A DNA stretch of 64,000 bases from Phytohabitans suffuscus (GTDB taxonomy: Bacteria; Actinomycetota; Actinomycetes; Mycobacteriales; Micromonosporaceae). Where the stretch lies: assembly GCF_011764565.1 (NCBI RefSeq), contig NZ_AP022871.1:9548320-9612319 (forward strand), in the 5' to 3' direction. Positions 45,811 to 54,682 of the stretch are shown piece by piece. The notes below the pieces were generated by a model. The model did no database searches. It saw only the letters and a list, made by a program, of their open reading frames with translations, and was not told the DNA's origin. Position numbers and translations under genes: made by a program. Each line of letters starts with the position of its first letter. Within the stretch, counting starts at the first letter, position 1.

Positions 45811-46482
45811 TCAAAGGGCGCGGCGCAACCAGTCCTCGACGCCCGCGACGTGCACGGTGGCCCACGAGCGGGCCAGCTCCGGCTGGCGGGCGGCGATCGC
45901 CTCGAGGATCGCGGCGTGCTGCTCGCGGGTCTTGGCGACCGCGCCCTCCTGGGTGAGGCCGCGCCAGATGCGGGCCCGGGTGGTGGGCCCGGAGAGGCTG
46001 TCGATCAGCGAGCAGAGCACGTTGTTGCCGGAGCCGGACGCGATCCGGCGGTGGAACTCCAGGTCGTTGGCGACCAGCGCGTCGATGCTGGGGTCGTCGC
46101 CGAGCTCGGCCAGCACGACCCGCAGCCCCTCGACCTCGCTGTCGGTCATCCGCTGCGCGGCCAGGGCGGTGGCCGACGGCTCCAGGATCCGCCGCACCTC
46201 CAGGAACTCCAGCACGGTGTCGTCGCGGTGGAAGTCGACGACGAAGCTCAGCGCGTCGAGCAGCAGGCCGGGCGCCAGGCTCGTCACGTACGTGCCGTCG
46301 CCCTGGCGCACGTCGAGCACCCGGATCAGGGAGAGCGCCTTGACCGCCTCGCGCAGCGAGTTGCGGGACAGGCCGAGCCGCTCGGCCAGGTCGGCCTCGC
46401 GCGGCAGCCGGTCGCCGGGGCGCAGCTCGCCCGACACGATCATGCCTTTGATCTTCTCGATCGCCTCGTCGGTGACCGCCAT
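45811..46482 (-). CDS. FadR/GntR-family (FCD) transcriptional regulator
   Basis: 223 aa from ATG 46482, which has 'GGAG' 8 bp upstream; an earlier ATG 24 bp up has none. N-terminal winged helix: 'SGELRPGDRLPREADLAERL' and 'GLSRNSLREAVKALSLIRVL'. C-terminal FCD effector domain: 'LEFLEVRRILEPSATALAAQ' and 'NDLEFHRRIASGSGN' with metal-binding His/Asp. FCD regulators usually sense sugar acids or organic acids. Its place in the L-fucose cluster suggests it senses L-fuconate or a 2-keto-3-deoxy acid. The repeated motif at 48485 and 50564 may be its operator. Confidence 0.9.
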   Translation of the reverse strand: MAVTDEAIEKIKGMIVSGELRPGDRLPREADLAERLGLSRNSLREAVKALSLIRVLDVRQGDGTYVTSLAPGLLLDALSFVVDFHRDDTVLEFLEVRRILEPSATALAAQRMTDSEVEGLRVVLAELGDDPSIDALVANDLEFHRRIASGSGNNVLCSLIDSLSGPTTRARIWRGLTQEGAVAKTREQHAAILEAIAARQPELARSWATVHVAGVEDWLRRAL

Positions 46483-46566
46483 GGTGTCGCCTCCCGCCCA
46501 GATCACCGGAACACTCGCGCTCCGCTCCGCTACGCGACTCGTGCCGGCCTCCCACCCATCACCGGG

Positions 46567-47417
46567 CTACGGTCGTAGATCGTACGTCCGCACCGCCGTC
46601 CCACCGAACACCGCGGCGCGCTCGGCCGCGGACAGCGGCGGCAGCGCGTCGGCGAGCGCCTCCCGGACCCGGCCGTAGGGGGCGGCGAGCAGGCACACCG
46701 GCCAGTCGGAGCCGAACATCACCCGCTCGGGTCCGAAGGCGTCCACCGCCACCGCCACGAACGGGGCCAGGTCGCCCACCGTCCACGCGTCCCAGTCGGC
46801 CTCGGTGACCAGGCCGGAGAGCTTCGCGGTCACGTTCGGGCGGGCGGCCAGCGCGGCCAGGGGGCGCGCCACCGCGCGAACCCGGCGGCGCCGTCGCCGA
46901 TCGAGGGCTTGCCGAGGTGGTCGAGCACGAAGCGCACGTCCGGCAGGTCGCCGGCGAGCCGGGCCGCCGCGGCCAGCTGGTCCGCGCGCACCACCAGGTC
47001 GAAGGGGAGTCCGGCGGCCGCGATGGTACGCAGGCCGCGGCGCACCTCGGCCCGGTCCAGGTAGCCGGCGTCGCGCTCGGCCTGCACCTGCGACCGGATG
47101 CCGACGAGCCGGTCGCCGCCGGGCAGGGCCCGGTAGCCGGCGATGGTGTCGGCGAGCGCCGGATCGGCCGGGTCGGCCCAGGCGACCACGCCGGCGATGA
47201 GCGGGCACCGCTTCGCGTACCCCAGCAGCAGCTGCGCCTCGGCCGTGTCGCACCGGCCGCCCTCCACGAGCACGGTGCGGATGACGCCGCTCCCCTCGAC
47301 CGCCGCCTCCAGGTCGCCGGGGCCGAACGCGCGCCGGATCGGGGCGAGCGCGGGCGCGTCCAGCCACGCGTACCCCTGGCCGGCGCCCCACAGGTGGTGG
47401 TGCGCGTCGACGATCAC
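46567..47417 (-). CDS. amidohydrolase, probable L-fuconolactonase, frame broken
   Basis: Restored length 283 aa. COG3618-type amidohydrolase: 'IVDAHHHLWGAGQGYAWLD' (metal His pair), 'FVLDHLGKPSIGDG' and 'VMFGSDWPVCLLAAPYG'. Members open sugar lactones; beside fuconate dehydratase the expected reaction is L-fucono-lactone to L-fuconate. The frame breaks at the G5 run 46860-46864; one extra base joins 'FARWRAP' to 'LAALAARPNVTAKLSGLVTE'. Start GTG 47417 overlaps the upstream AKR stop (GTGA). Confidence 0.85.
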
Positions 47418-48390
47418 GACACACCCCGGGGACGGGCGCGTCGGGGCGGAGCAGGCCCTCGGCGACGAGGTCGGCCCACAGCTCCCTGGGCGGCGGGTCG
47501 GCGTGGGCGAGCGCGGCGTTGCGGCGTACCTGGTCGGGGTCCTGGGCGCCGACCACGACGGACGCCGCGGCCGGGTGCGCGGCCGCGAACGCGATCGCCG
47601 CGGCCGGCAGCGACGTGCCGTGCCGGGCGCAGGCGGCGGCGAGCGCGCGGGCGCGTCCGAGCACGGCGGAGGGCGCGGCGCCGTACTCGTACGGCAGCGC
47701 GCCGTGCGGCCGGTCCTCGGCGAGCAGGCCGCTGTTGAAGACGCCCGCGACGATCGCCCGCACGCCGCGCCGCTCGCACTCCGGCAGCAGCGTGTCGAGG
47801 GCGGGCTGTTCGAGCAGCGTGTACCGGCCGGCGATCATCACGAAGTCGACGTCGGTGTCGCGGGCGAAGCGGTGCAGCGCCGCCGACCGCTTGCTGCCGA
47901 CCCCGACCGCCCGCACGACACCCTGCGCGCGCAGGTCGGCCAGCGCCGGGTACGCCTCGTCGACCGCGGCCGCCAGGTGGTCCTCCGGGTCGTGGATCAG
48001 CACCAGGTCGACCCGGTCGAGGCCGAGCCGGGCGAGGCTCTCGTCGAGCGAGCGGCGTACCCCGTCGGCGGTGAAGTCCCACACCCGGCGGTGGTCGGCG
48101 GGCACCGCGAAGCCCTCGCCGTCGCGGCGGCCGGCCCCGCCCGGGTCGGGCACGAGCCGCCGGCCGACCTTGGTGCTGAGCACGTACCCGGCGCGGGGGA
48201 ACGCGCGGACGGCGGCGCCCAGCCGGCGCTCGGAGAGGCCGAGCCCGTAGTGCGGGGCGGTGTCGAAGTAGCGCACGCCGGCGTCCCAGGCGGCGGCGAC
48301 GGTGCGGGCCGCGGTGGCGTCGTCGACCTCGCGGTAGAGGTTGCCGAGCTGGGCGCAGCCCAGGCCCAGCCGGCCGGGCGAGAGCGTCAC
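47414..48390 (-). CDS. aldo/keto reductase, probable L-fucose 1-dehydrogenase, frame broken at the 3' end
   Basis: Restored length 325 aa. The N-terminus 'GRLGLGCAQLGNLYREVDD' and 'AGVRYFDTAPHYGLGLSERR' match AKR sugar dehydrogenases of the L-fucose/D-threo-aldose 1-dehydrogenase group; Lys is in 'VLSTKVGRR' and His in 'DLVLIHDPEDH'. It oxidises the aldose C1 to the lactone with NAD(P). As written, the frame runs on through the next gene. One extra base in 'ccccgggg' at 47424-47431 ends it at TGA 47414, overlapping the lactonase start. Start GTG 48390 overlaps the stop of a 28-codon ORF. Confidence 0.85.
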
Positions 48391-48473
48391 GGCAGCTCCC
48401 GGACCAGCGGCGCGATACGTCGGAACGGCCGCCCGGCGCCCGGTGCCGGCGCTTGGTCAGCTGGTTCGCTCAC
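48387..48473 (-). CDS. small ORF (28 aa) coupled to the fucose dehydrogenase gene
   Basis: GTG 48473 has a strong site 'ggaggg' with 8-nt spacing, and the TGA overlaps the AKR GTG by 4 bp (GTGA). The peptide begins 'VSEPADQAPAPGAGRPFRRI' and ends 'APLVRELP'. No family is recognised. It may be a leader that couples translation of the AKR, or the real N-terminus of a longer protein if another base is missing. The motif 'tccgatgttt' overlaps the site upstream. Confidence 0.4.
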   Translation of the reverse strand: MSEPADQAPAPGAGRPFRRIAPLVRELP

Positions 48474-48484
48474 GGCGGGATCCC

Positions 48485-48494
48485 TCCGATGTTT
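48485..48494. promoter_or_regulatory. candidate operator of the fucose regulator, site 2
   Basis: 'tccgatgttt' on the plus strand, identical to 50564-50573, which precedes fucD. It lies 12-21 bp upstream of the small ORF start. Two identical 10-mers upstream of two blocks of one pathway suggest a shared regulator site. Confidence 0.4.
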
Positions 48495-48521
48495 GTGGTC
48501 GCCGCACCGTCGCGGCGACGC

Positions 48522-49271
48522 TCAGGGCTGCCGCAGCCGCAGTCCTTGCATGCCGCCGTCGACGGCCAGGACCGTGCCGGTGGTGGAGCCGGCGGCCGGG
48601 CTGGCCAGGTACGCGACCGCGGCGGCCACCTCCTCGGCGCTGACCAGGCGTCCGGTGGGCTGCCGGGCGCGCAGCGCGGCCAGCTCCGCCTCGGGGTCGG
48701 CCGCGGTGTCCAGCAGGCGGCGCACCCACGGCGTGTCGACGGTGCCGGGGTTGACGCAGTTGACCCGGATGCCCTCGCGCACGTGGTCGGCGGCCATGGC
48801 CAGGGTCAGCGACTGCACGGCGCCCTTGCTGGCGCTGTAGAGCGCCCGCGCGGGCAGGCCGGCGGTGGCCGCGATCGAGCAGGTGTTGACGATCGCGGCG
48901 TGGTGCGAGGCGCGCAGGTGCGGCAGCGCGGCGCGGGTGACCCGTACGATGCCGACCACGTTGACGTCGAGCACGCGCAGCCACTCGTCGTCGGGGTTGG
49001 TCTCCACGGTCCCCTGCGCGCCGATCCCGGCGTTGTTGACGAGCACGTCGAGGCCGCCCAGCGCGTCCGCCGCCGCGGCGACCCCGGCGCGCACCGACGT
49101 GTCGTCGCGCACGTCGGAGCCGAATCCCAGCAAGGGCTCGGGGAGCCCGTCCGGCTTGAGGTCGAGGCAGGCCACGCGGGCCCCCCGCGCGGCGAGCAGT
49201 CGGGCCGTCGCCAGCCCGATGCCGGACGCGCCGCCGGTGACGACGGCCCGCAGGCCGCCGAAGTCGTTCAT
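48522..49271 (-). CDS. SDR dehydrogenase, probable 2-keto-3-deoxy-L-fuconate dehydrogenase
   Basis: 249-aa classical SDR: '[18 protein letters not shown]' (NAD loop), '[13 protein letters not shown]', catalytic 'NTCSIAA' and '[11 protein letters not shown]' (Tyr-x3-Lys) and C-terminal '[14 protein letters not shown]'. Next to fuconate dehydratase the expected reaction is oxidation of the C4 hydroxyl of 2-keto-3-deoxy-L-fuconate with NAD+. The hydrolase that would cleave the diketo product is not in the window. Its start overlaps the fucD stop (ATGA). Confidence 0.87.
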   Translation of the reverse strand: MNDFGGLRAVVTGGASGIGLATARLLAARGARVACLDLKPDGLPEPLLGFGSDVRDDTSVRAGVAAAADALGGLDVLVNNAGIGAQGTVETNPDDEWLRVLDVNVVGIVRVTRAALPHLRASHHAAIVNTCSIAATAGLPARALYSASKGAVQSLTLAMAADHVREGIRVNCVNPGTVDTPWVRRLLDTAADPEAELAALRARQPTGRLVSAEEVAAAVAYLASPAAGSTTGTVLAVDGGMQGLRLRQP

Positions 49272-50560
49272 TTCCACATTGGACCGTCCGGAAAAGCGTA
49301 GTCTGCCAGTGTCTCCGGCCGCATGGTAGCGCTGAAGCCGGGCGCCGTCGGCGTGACGTACCGGCCGTCGCGCACGACGGCGGGATCCACGAAGTGCTCG
49401 TGCAGGTGGTCCACGTACTCGATGACCCGGTCGTCCATGCTCGCCGAGACGGCCACGAAGTCGAACATGGACAGATGCTGGACCAACTCGCACAGGCCGA
49501 CCCCGCCGGCGTGCGGGCAGACCGGCACGCCGTACTTGGCGGCCAGCAGCAGGATCGCCACGTTCTCGTTGACCCCGGCGACCCGGGCCGCGTCGATCTG
49601 CACGTACGACACGGCGCCGAGCTGGAGCAGCTGCTTGAAGACGACCCGGTTCTGCACGTGCTCGCCGGTGGCCACGCCGATCGGGGCGACCTGCCGGGCG
49701 ATCGTGGCGTGGCCGAGCACGTCGTCCGGGCTGGTCGGCTCCTCCACCCACCACGGCTCGAACTCGGCGAGCGCGCGCACCCACTCGACCGCCGGGCCCA
49801 CGTCCCAGCGCTGGTTGGCGTCGATCGCGATGCGCACGTCCGGGCCGCACACGTCGCGGGCGATCCGCATCCGCCGCACGTCGTCCGCGAGGTCGTCGCC
49901 GACCTTCAGCTTGACCTGCGTGAAACCCTGCTCGATGGCCTCCTTGCAGAGGCGGCGCAGCTTGTCGTCGTCGTAGCCGAGCCAGCCCGGCGACGTGGTG
50001 TACGCGGGGTAGCCGGCGGCCAGCAGCGCCTCCTCCCGCTCGGCGCGCCCCGGCTCGGCGCGGCGCAGGATCTCCAGCGCCTCGTCGGGGGTGAGGGCGT
50101 CGCTCAGGTACCGGAAGTCGACGAGGTCGACCAGCTCCTCCGGGGTCATCCGGGCCAGCAGCCGCCACAGCGGCAGGCCGGCCCGCTTGGCCTTGAGGTC
50201 CCAGAGCGCGTTGACCACGGCGGCGACCGCCATGTGCATCACGCCCTTCTCCGGGCCCAGCCAGCGCAGCTGCGAGTCGTGCACCAGCTCCCGCCACATG
50301 CCGCCCAGGTCGCCGAGCGTGCCCTCCAGGGGCCGGCCGACCAGGTAGGGCGCGAGGGCCGCGATCGCCGCCGACTGCACGTCGTTGCCCCGGCCGATGG
50401 TGAACGCGAAGCCGTGCCCCTCGTGCCCGTCCGGCGCGTCGGTGCGCAGCACCACGTACGACGCGGAGTAGTCGGGATCGGGGTTCATCGCGTCGGAGCC
50501 GTCCAGCTCCCGGGACGTCGGGAACCGGATGTCGTAAGTGTCCAGCGCGACGATCCTCAT
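49268..50560 (-). CDS. fucD: L-fuconate dehydratase (enolase superfamily)
   Basis: About 430 aa. N-terminal capping domain starts '[20 protein letters not shown]'. Barrel residues: '[15 protein letters not shown]' (K-x-K acid/base), metal ligands in '[11 protein letters not shown]', '[11 protein letters not shown]' and '[11 protein letters not shown]', and a catalytic His in '[10 protein letters not shown]'. It dehydrates L-fuconate to 2-keto-3-deoxy-L-fuconate. An in-frame extension to 50671 comes from an R1 palindrome and is rejected; the true start is ATG 50560. The lack of a clear ribosome site, with 'gtaaac' about 10 bp upstream, suggests a nearly leaderless mRNA. Confidence 0.92.
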   Translation of the reverse strand: MRIVALDTYDIRFPTSRELDGSDAMNPDPDYSASYVVLRTDAPDGHEGHGFAFTIGRGNDVQSAAIAALAPYLVGRPLEGTLGDLGGMWRELVHDSQLRWLGPEKGVMHMAVAAVVNALWDLKAKRAGLPLWRLLARMTPEELVDLVDFRYLSDALTPDEALEILRRAEPGRAEREEALLAAGYPAYTTSPGWLGYDDDKLRRLCKEAIEQGFTQVKLKVGDDLADDVRRMRIARDVCGPDVRIAIDANQRWDVGPAVEWVRALAEFEPWWVEEPTSPDDVLGHATIARQVAPIGVATGEHVQNRVVFKQLLQLGAVSYVQIDAARVAGVNENVAILLLAAKYGVPVCPHAGGVGLCELVQHLSMFDFVAVSASMDDRVIEYVDHLHEHFVDPAVVRDGRYVTPTAPGFSATMRPETLADYAFPDGPMWK

Positions 50561-50563
50561 ACA

Positions 50564-50573
50564 TCCGATGTTT
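50564..50573. promoter_or_regulatory. candidate operator of the fucose regulator, site 1
   Basis: 'tccgatgttt' 4 bp upstream of the fucD start, matching 48485-48494 exactly. It overlaps the probable promoter, so binding would block transcription. Confidence 0.4.
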
Positions 50574-50617
50574 ACCAGTCCCCCGGAGCCGGCACAAGCC
50601 CGGATCGGAGTCCCGGC

Positions 50618-50666
50618 GGATCGTGGTACGGATCCGCCCCCTGGGGGCAGTTTCGTACCACGATCC
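50618..50666 (+). repeat. R1 palindrome
   Basis: Arms 'ggatcgtggtac' and 'gtaccacgatcc' (12 bp, perfect), inner stem 'gccccc/gggggc'. This is the most symmetric R1 copy in the window. It lies just upstream of the fucD promoter. Confidence 0.88.
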
Positions 50667-50721
50667 GTCACCGCGAGCCGCGCGGGCGGGGCCGGCGGAG
50701 CCGGCTGGGGTGGCGGGACGG

Positions 50722-50781
50722 GCGCGGAGGGTGAGGCCGCGGGAGCAACGGTCCGGACCGCCGCGGACGTCGCGGTAGCTC
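50722..50781 (+). repeat. dispersed module R3, copy B
   Basis: Same orientation as 8730-8790; shared ends 'gcgcggagggtgaggc' and 'gtcgcggtagctcg'. Confidence 0.7.
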
Positions 50782-50831
50782 GGCGCTCTCCGGGTCCGGC
50801 ACCGCGGAGGCGCGGTGGAGCGCTCTTCCCG

Positions 50832-50900
50832 CTAGTCGCTCACGGCCTCCTGGGAGTCGCCGGGGATGGCCTTGCGCGGGGCTGACCGCAGCGGGTTCAT
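50832..50900 (-). CDS. 22-aa ORF divergent from the WD40 regulator
   Basis: ATG 50900 is preceded by 'aaaggga' at 5-nt spacing. The peptide is '[20 protein letters not shown]' plus Ser-Asp. Promoter-like sequence and a shared operator-like repeat separate it from the HTH-nSTAND-WD40 gene. No family is recognised. It could be a signalling or modified peptide, or a chance ORF. Confidence 0.35.
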   Translation of the reverse strand: MNPLRSAPRKAIPGDSQEAVSD

Positions 50901-50991
50901 GGTGTCCCTTTCGTGTCGTTCGGGTGCGTGGCTCCACGGCCGGTTCCCGGGCCGTCAATGTCGTTCACGGATGTGTATAGTCGCGGCCTAG

Positions 50992-51035
50992 TTGTCCAGA
51001 AACGCCTTGTCGCGCTGGACAAACGCGCTGGACAC
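50992..51035. promoter_or_regulatory. repeat-type operator candidate upstream of the WD40 regulator
   Basis: 'ttgtccag' (50992-50999) is inverted relative to 'ctggacaa' (51015-51022), and a third site 'ctggacac' lies at 51028-51035. A '-10'-like 'tatagt' is at 50976-50981. Half-site centres are about 13-23 bp apart, within 60 bp of the GTG of a gene whose protein starts with an HTH, so autoregulation is plausible. Confidence 0.45.
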
Positions 51036-51052
51036 CAGGCGGGGGGAGCTCC

Positions 51053-54000
51053 GTGGGACGGCCGGAGCGGGAGATCGACCCGGGTGGCGGGCCGCTCGCC
51101 CGGTTCGCGCTCGACCTGCGCGAGCTGCGGGTCTCGGCGGGGCGGCCGAGCTACCGGGAGCTGGCCCGCCGGGCGCGTTTCTCGGTGACCGCGCTCTCCG
51201 AGGCGGCGGGCGGTGAGGTGCTGCCGACGCTGCCGGTCACGCTGGCGTACGTGGCGGCGTGCGGCGGCGACCGCGCGGTGTGGGAGCAGCGGTGGCGGGA
51301 GCTGGCGGCCGAGCTGGCGCCGGCGCCCGCGGTCGACGAGGAGGCGCCCTACCTCGGCCTCTCGGCGTTCGAGGCGCGCGACGCGGAGCGGTTCTTCGGC
51401 CGCGAGCGGCTCGTCGCCGAGCTGCGCGAGCGGATCGACGGCACGCCGTTCCTGGCGGTCTTCGCGCCCTCCGGCGCCGGCAAGTCCTCGCTGCTGCGCG
51501 CCGGCCTGATCCCCGCCGCCGGCGCCGACTGGGTGACGGTCCTGCTCACGCCGGGTAAGGCGCCGGTCGAGGAGCTGGCGGCGCGGCTGCCCGGGGTGGA
51601 GCCGGACGTGCTGCGCGCCGACCCGTCCGCGGTGCTGCCGGCGGTGCGCCGGGCGCTGTCCGGCCGGCCGGACGGCGCGCGGCTGCTGCTGGTGGTCGAC
51701 CAGTTCGAGGAGGTCTTCACGCTCTGCCCCGACGAGCCGGAGCGGGTGGCGTTCGTCGACCTCGTGACGGCCGTCGCCACCGAGCCGGGCGGCCGGGTGG
51801 TGATCGGCGCGCGGGCCGACTTCTACGCCCGCTGCGCGGCGTACCCGGTGCTGGTCGACGCCCTCCGCGACCGCCAGGTCCTGGTCGGGCCGATGGGCGA
51901 CGACGACCTGCGCCGGGTGGTCGCCGGGCCGGGGCGCCGGGCCGGCCTCAAGGTGGAGGCGGCCCTGGTGGAGGCCGCGGTGGCGGACGCGCGCGGGCAG
52001 GCGGGTTCGCTCCCCCTGCTCTCGCACGCGCTGCTGGAGACCTGGCGGCGGCGCAAAGCCGGCGCGCTCACCCTCGCCGGCTACCTGGCCGGCGGCGGGG
52101 TGACCGGGGCGATCGCGCAGACCGCCGAGCGGGTGTACGGCGGGTTCGACGCGCCGCGGCGGCGGCTGGCCCGGGGCGTGTTCCTGCGGCTGACCGCGTT
52201 CGGCGAGGGCACCGAGGACACCCGGCGGCACGCCACGCCCGGCGAGCTGCTCGACGGCCCGGACGGCGCGGCGCTGGAGGCCGTGCTGGCCGAGCTGACC
52301 GAGGCCCGCCTGATCACCCGCGACGAGCAGCGGGTGACCGTCGCCCACGAGGCGCTGATCCGCGGCTGGCCGCGGCTGCGGGGCTGGCTGGCCGAGGACC
52401 GGGAGGCGCTGCGCGCGCACCGCCGGCTCACCGACGCCGCGCTGGAGTGGGAGCGGCAGGGGCACGAGGACGGGACGCTGTACCGCGGCGCCCGGCTGGC
52501 CGCCTGGGACGGGCGCGACGAGGCCGGCCTCAACCACACCGAGCGGGCGTTCCTGGCCGCCAGCCGCCGCCAGCTCGCCCGGGAACGGTCGGCCGCCCGC
52601 CGCCGCACCCGGCTCGCGCTGGCCGGGCTGACCGTGGCGGTCGCCGTGGTGAGCCTGCTCGCCGCGATCGGGTTCGCGCAGGCCCGGCGGGCCGACGCCG
52701 AGCGCGACCTGGCCGTGTCCCGGCAGCTGGTCGCCGAGGCGCGCAGCGAGGCGCGGCTCGACCCGGCGCGGTCGCTCGACCTGGCCCGCCGGGCGTACGC
52801 GCTGCGTCCCTCGGCGGAGACCGGCATGGCGCTGCGCCAGGCGGTGGCCGACCGGCGGGCCCGCGCCACCGTACCGGTGGGGAGCGAGCTGGCCATCGGC
52901 GTCGCGTTCAGCCTCGACGGGCGGCGGCTGGCCACGTCCGGCGGCGACGGCCTGGTACGGATCTGGGACCGGGCCGGCGACGGCGTGGCGGGCGCGCCGG
53001 CCGACCTCCGCGGCTTCCGCGACCAGGCCTGGACGCCGTCCTTCAGCCCGGACGGCTCGCGGCTCGCGGCGGCCGGCGTCGACGGCACGATCCGGATCTG
53101 GGACGCCCGCGACCGCACCCCGCTCGCCGTGCTCACCGGCCACAGTGGACAGGTACGGGCGGTGGCGTTCGCGCCGGACGGGCGGCGCCTGGCGAGCACG
53201 GGCGAGGACGGCACGGTGCGGGTCTGGGACACCGCCCGCCCGGCCGCGCCGCCGCTGGTGCTGCGCGGCCACGACGGCGCGGCGCTCGCGGTCGCGTTCG
53301 CCCTGGACGGGCGCCGGGTGGCCAGTGGCGGCGGCGACGGCACCGTGCGGATCTGGGACGCCGCCCGGCCCCGGCAGCTCGCCGTCCTCCGAGGACACGA
53401 CCACGCGGTCAAGAGCGTCGCGTTCACCGCCGACGGCGGCCGGGTCGCCAGCGCCAGCGACGACGGCACCGCCCGGGTCTGGCCCACCGGCGGCGGCGCG
53501 CCGGTCGTGCTCCGCGGCCACCAGGGCACCGTCGAGACGGTCGCGGTCAGCCCCGACGGGCACTGGGTCGCCACCGGCAGCGACGACCGCACGGTCCGGG
53601 TCTGGAACTCTGCCGGCGGCACCGGCGTCGCCCTGCACGGCCACCAGGGCACCGTGTGGGCGGTGGCGTTCAGCCCGGACGGCACCCGGCTGGCCAGCGG
53701 CGCCGGCGACGGCACGGTCCGGATCTGGGACCCGCGCGGGCTCGGCGACCCGCTCGTCCTGCGCGGGCACGAGGGCGCGGTGTGGGCGGCGGCGGTCGAC
53801 CCGGCCGGTACGCGGGTGGTCAGCGGCGGCGCGGACGGCGTCGTGCGGGTGTGGGACCTGGCCGGCGGCCGGCCCGCCGTCCCGCTGGCCGGGCACACCC
53901 AGGAGGTGCTCGGCGTCGCGGTCAGCCCGGACGGGCGGCGGGCGGCCAGCGCCAGCCGCGACACGACGGTACGGATCTGGGACCTGGCCGGCGGTGCGCC

Positions 54001-54667
54001 CCCGGTGGTGCTGCGCGGGCACACCGACGTGGCGTGGCTCGCCGTGTTCAGCCCGGACGGGCGGCGCCTGGCCAGCGCGGGCAAGGACGGCACGGTCCGG
54101 ATCTGGGACGCCGCCGGCGGTCCGGCGCTGCGCTCCTGGCGGGTCGACGCGGAGCAGCCCCGATACCTGGCGTACAGCCCGGACGGCCGGGCGGTGGCGA
54201 CCGCGGGCATGGACGGCACGGTGCGGATCTGGGACGCGGACAGCGGCGCCGAGCAGGTGGTGCTGCGCGGGCACACCGGGCTGGTGTGGGCGGTCGCGTT
54301 CAGCCCGGACGGCCGGCACCTGGCCAGCTCGGGCAGCGACGGGACGGTGCGGATCTGGTCCACGCGGAGCCCCGGCGCGGCGCCCCTGGTCCTGCGCGGG
54401 CACCAGGGGTTCGTGTGGCACGTGGCGTACAGCCCGGACGGCCGCTGGGTCGCCGGCACCGGGCAGGACGGCACGCTGCGGATCTGGCCGGCGGGTGGGG
54501 AGGGCGAGCCGCTGACGTTCCCCGGGTTCGCCGCGTCGGTCGAGCAGGTCGCGTTCACACCGGACGGCGAGCGCCTGGTCACCACCCACGACGACGGCAC
54601 GGTACGGGTGTGGCGGTGTGACGTGTGCGCGCCGATCGAGCGGGTGACCGCGCTGGCGGCCGGCTGA
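51053..54667 (+). CDS. HTH-nSTAND1-WD40 regulator with 14 WD repeats
   Basis: 1204 aa from GTG 51053 ('ggggggag' upstream). Residues 15-75 form an XRE-like HTH ('SYRELARRARFSVTALSEAA'). Residues 98-500 form the nSTAND1 NTPase: Walker A 'FAPSGAGKSSLLRAG' (about 137-151), Walker B 'LLLVVDQFEEVFT', then a helical STAND arm. A hydrophobic helix (about 517-540) precedes 14 WD40 repeats, countable from the 'T(V/I/L/A)R(I/V)W' strands, enough for two seven-bladed propellers. STAND proteins act as ligand-triggered switches. The cue and target genes are unknown; an operator-like repeat sits upstream. Confidence 0.93.
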   Translation: MGRPEREIDPGGGPLARFALDLRELRVSAGRPSYRELARRARFSVTALSEAAGGEVLPTLPVTLAYVAACGGDRAVWEQRWRELAAELAPAPAVDEEAPYLGLSAFEARDAERFFGRERLVAELRERIDGTPFLAVFAPSGAGKSSLLRAGLIPAAGADWVTVLLTPGKAPVEELAARLPGVEPDVLRADPSAVLPAVRRALSGRPDGARLLLVVDQFEEVFTLCPDEPERVAFVDLVTAVATEPGGRVVIGARADFYARCAAYPVLVDALRDRQVLVGPMGDDDLRRVVAGPGRRAGLKVEAALVEAAVADARGQAGSLPLLSHALLETWRRRKAGALTLAGYLAGGGVTGAIAQTAERVYGGFDAPRRRLARGVFLRLTAFGEGTEDTRRHATPGELLDGPDGAALEAVLAELTEARLITRDEQRVTVAHEALIRGWPRLRGWLAEDREALRAHRRLTDAALEWERQGHEDGTLYRGARLAAWDGRDEAGLNHTERAFLAASRRQLARERSAARRRTRLALAGLTVAVAVVSLLAAIGFAQARRADAERDLAVSRQLVAEARSEARLDPARSLDLARRAYALRPSAETGMALRQAVADRRARATVPVGSELAIGVAFSLDGRRLATSGGDGLVRIWDRAGDGVAGAPADLRGFRDQAWTPSFSPDGSRLAAAGVDGTIRIWDARDRTPLAVLTGHSGQVRAVAFAPDGRRLASTGEDGTVRVWDTARPAAPPLVLRGHDGAALAVAFALDGRRVASGGGDGTVRIWDAARPRQLAVLRGHDHAVKSVAFTADGGRVASASDDGTARVWPTGGGAPVVLRGHQGTVETVAVSPDGHWVATGSDDRTVRVWNSAGGTGVALHGHQGTVWAVAFSPDGTRLASGAGDGTVRIWDPRGLGDPLVLRGHEGAVWAAAVDPAGTRVVSGGADGVVRVWDLAGGRPAVPLAGHTQEVLGVAVSPDGRRAASASRDTTVRIWDLAGGAPPVVLRGHTDVAWLAVFSPDGRRLASAGKDGTVRIWDAAGGPALRSWRVDAEQPRYLAYSPDGRAVATAGMDGTVRIWDADSGAEQVVLRGHTGLVWAVAFSPDGRHLASSGSDGTVRIWSTRSPGAAPLVLRGHQGFVWHVAYSPDGRWVAGTGQDGTLRIWPAGGEGEPLTFPGFAASVEQVAFTPDGERLVTTHDDGTVRVWRCDVCAPIERVTALAAG

Positions 54668-54682
54668 CCATAGGGTTACGCC

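Noticed and set aside
49268-50671. Longer N-terminus for fuconate dehydratase
   Set aside because: The extra residues are translated from an R1 palindrome and intergenic DNA; the enolase fold starts at ATG 50560.
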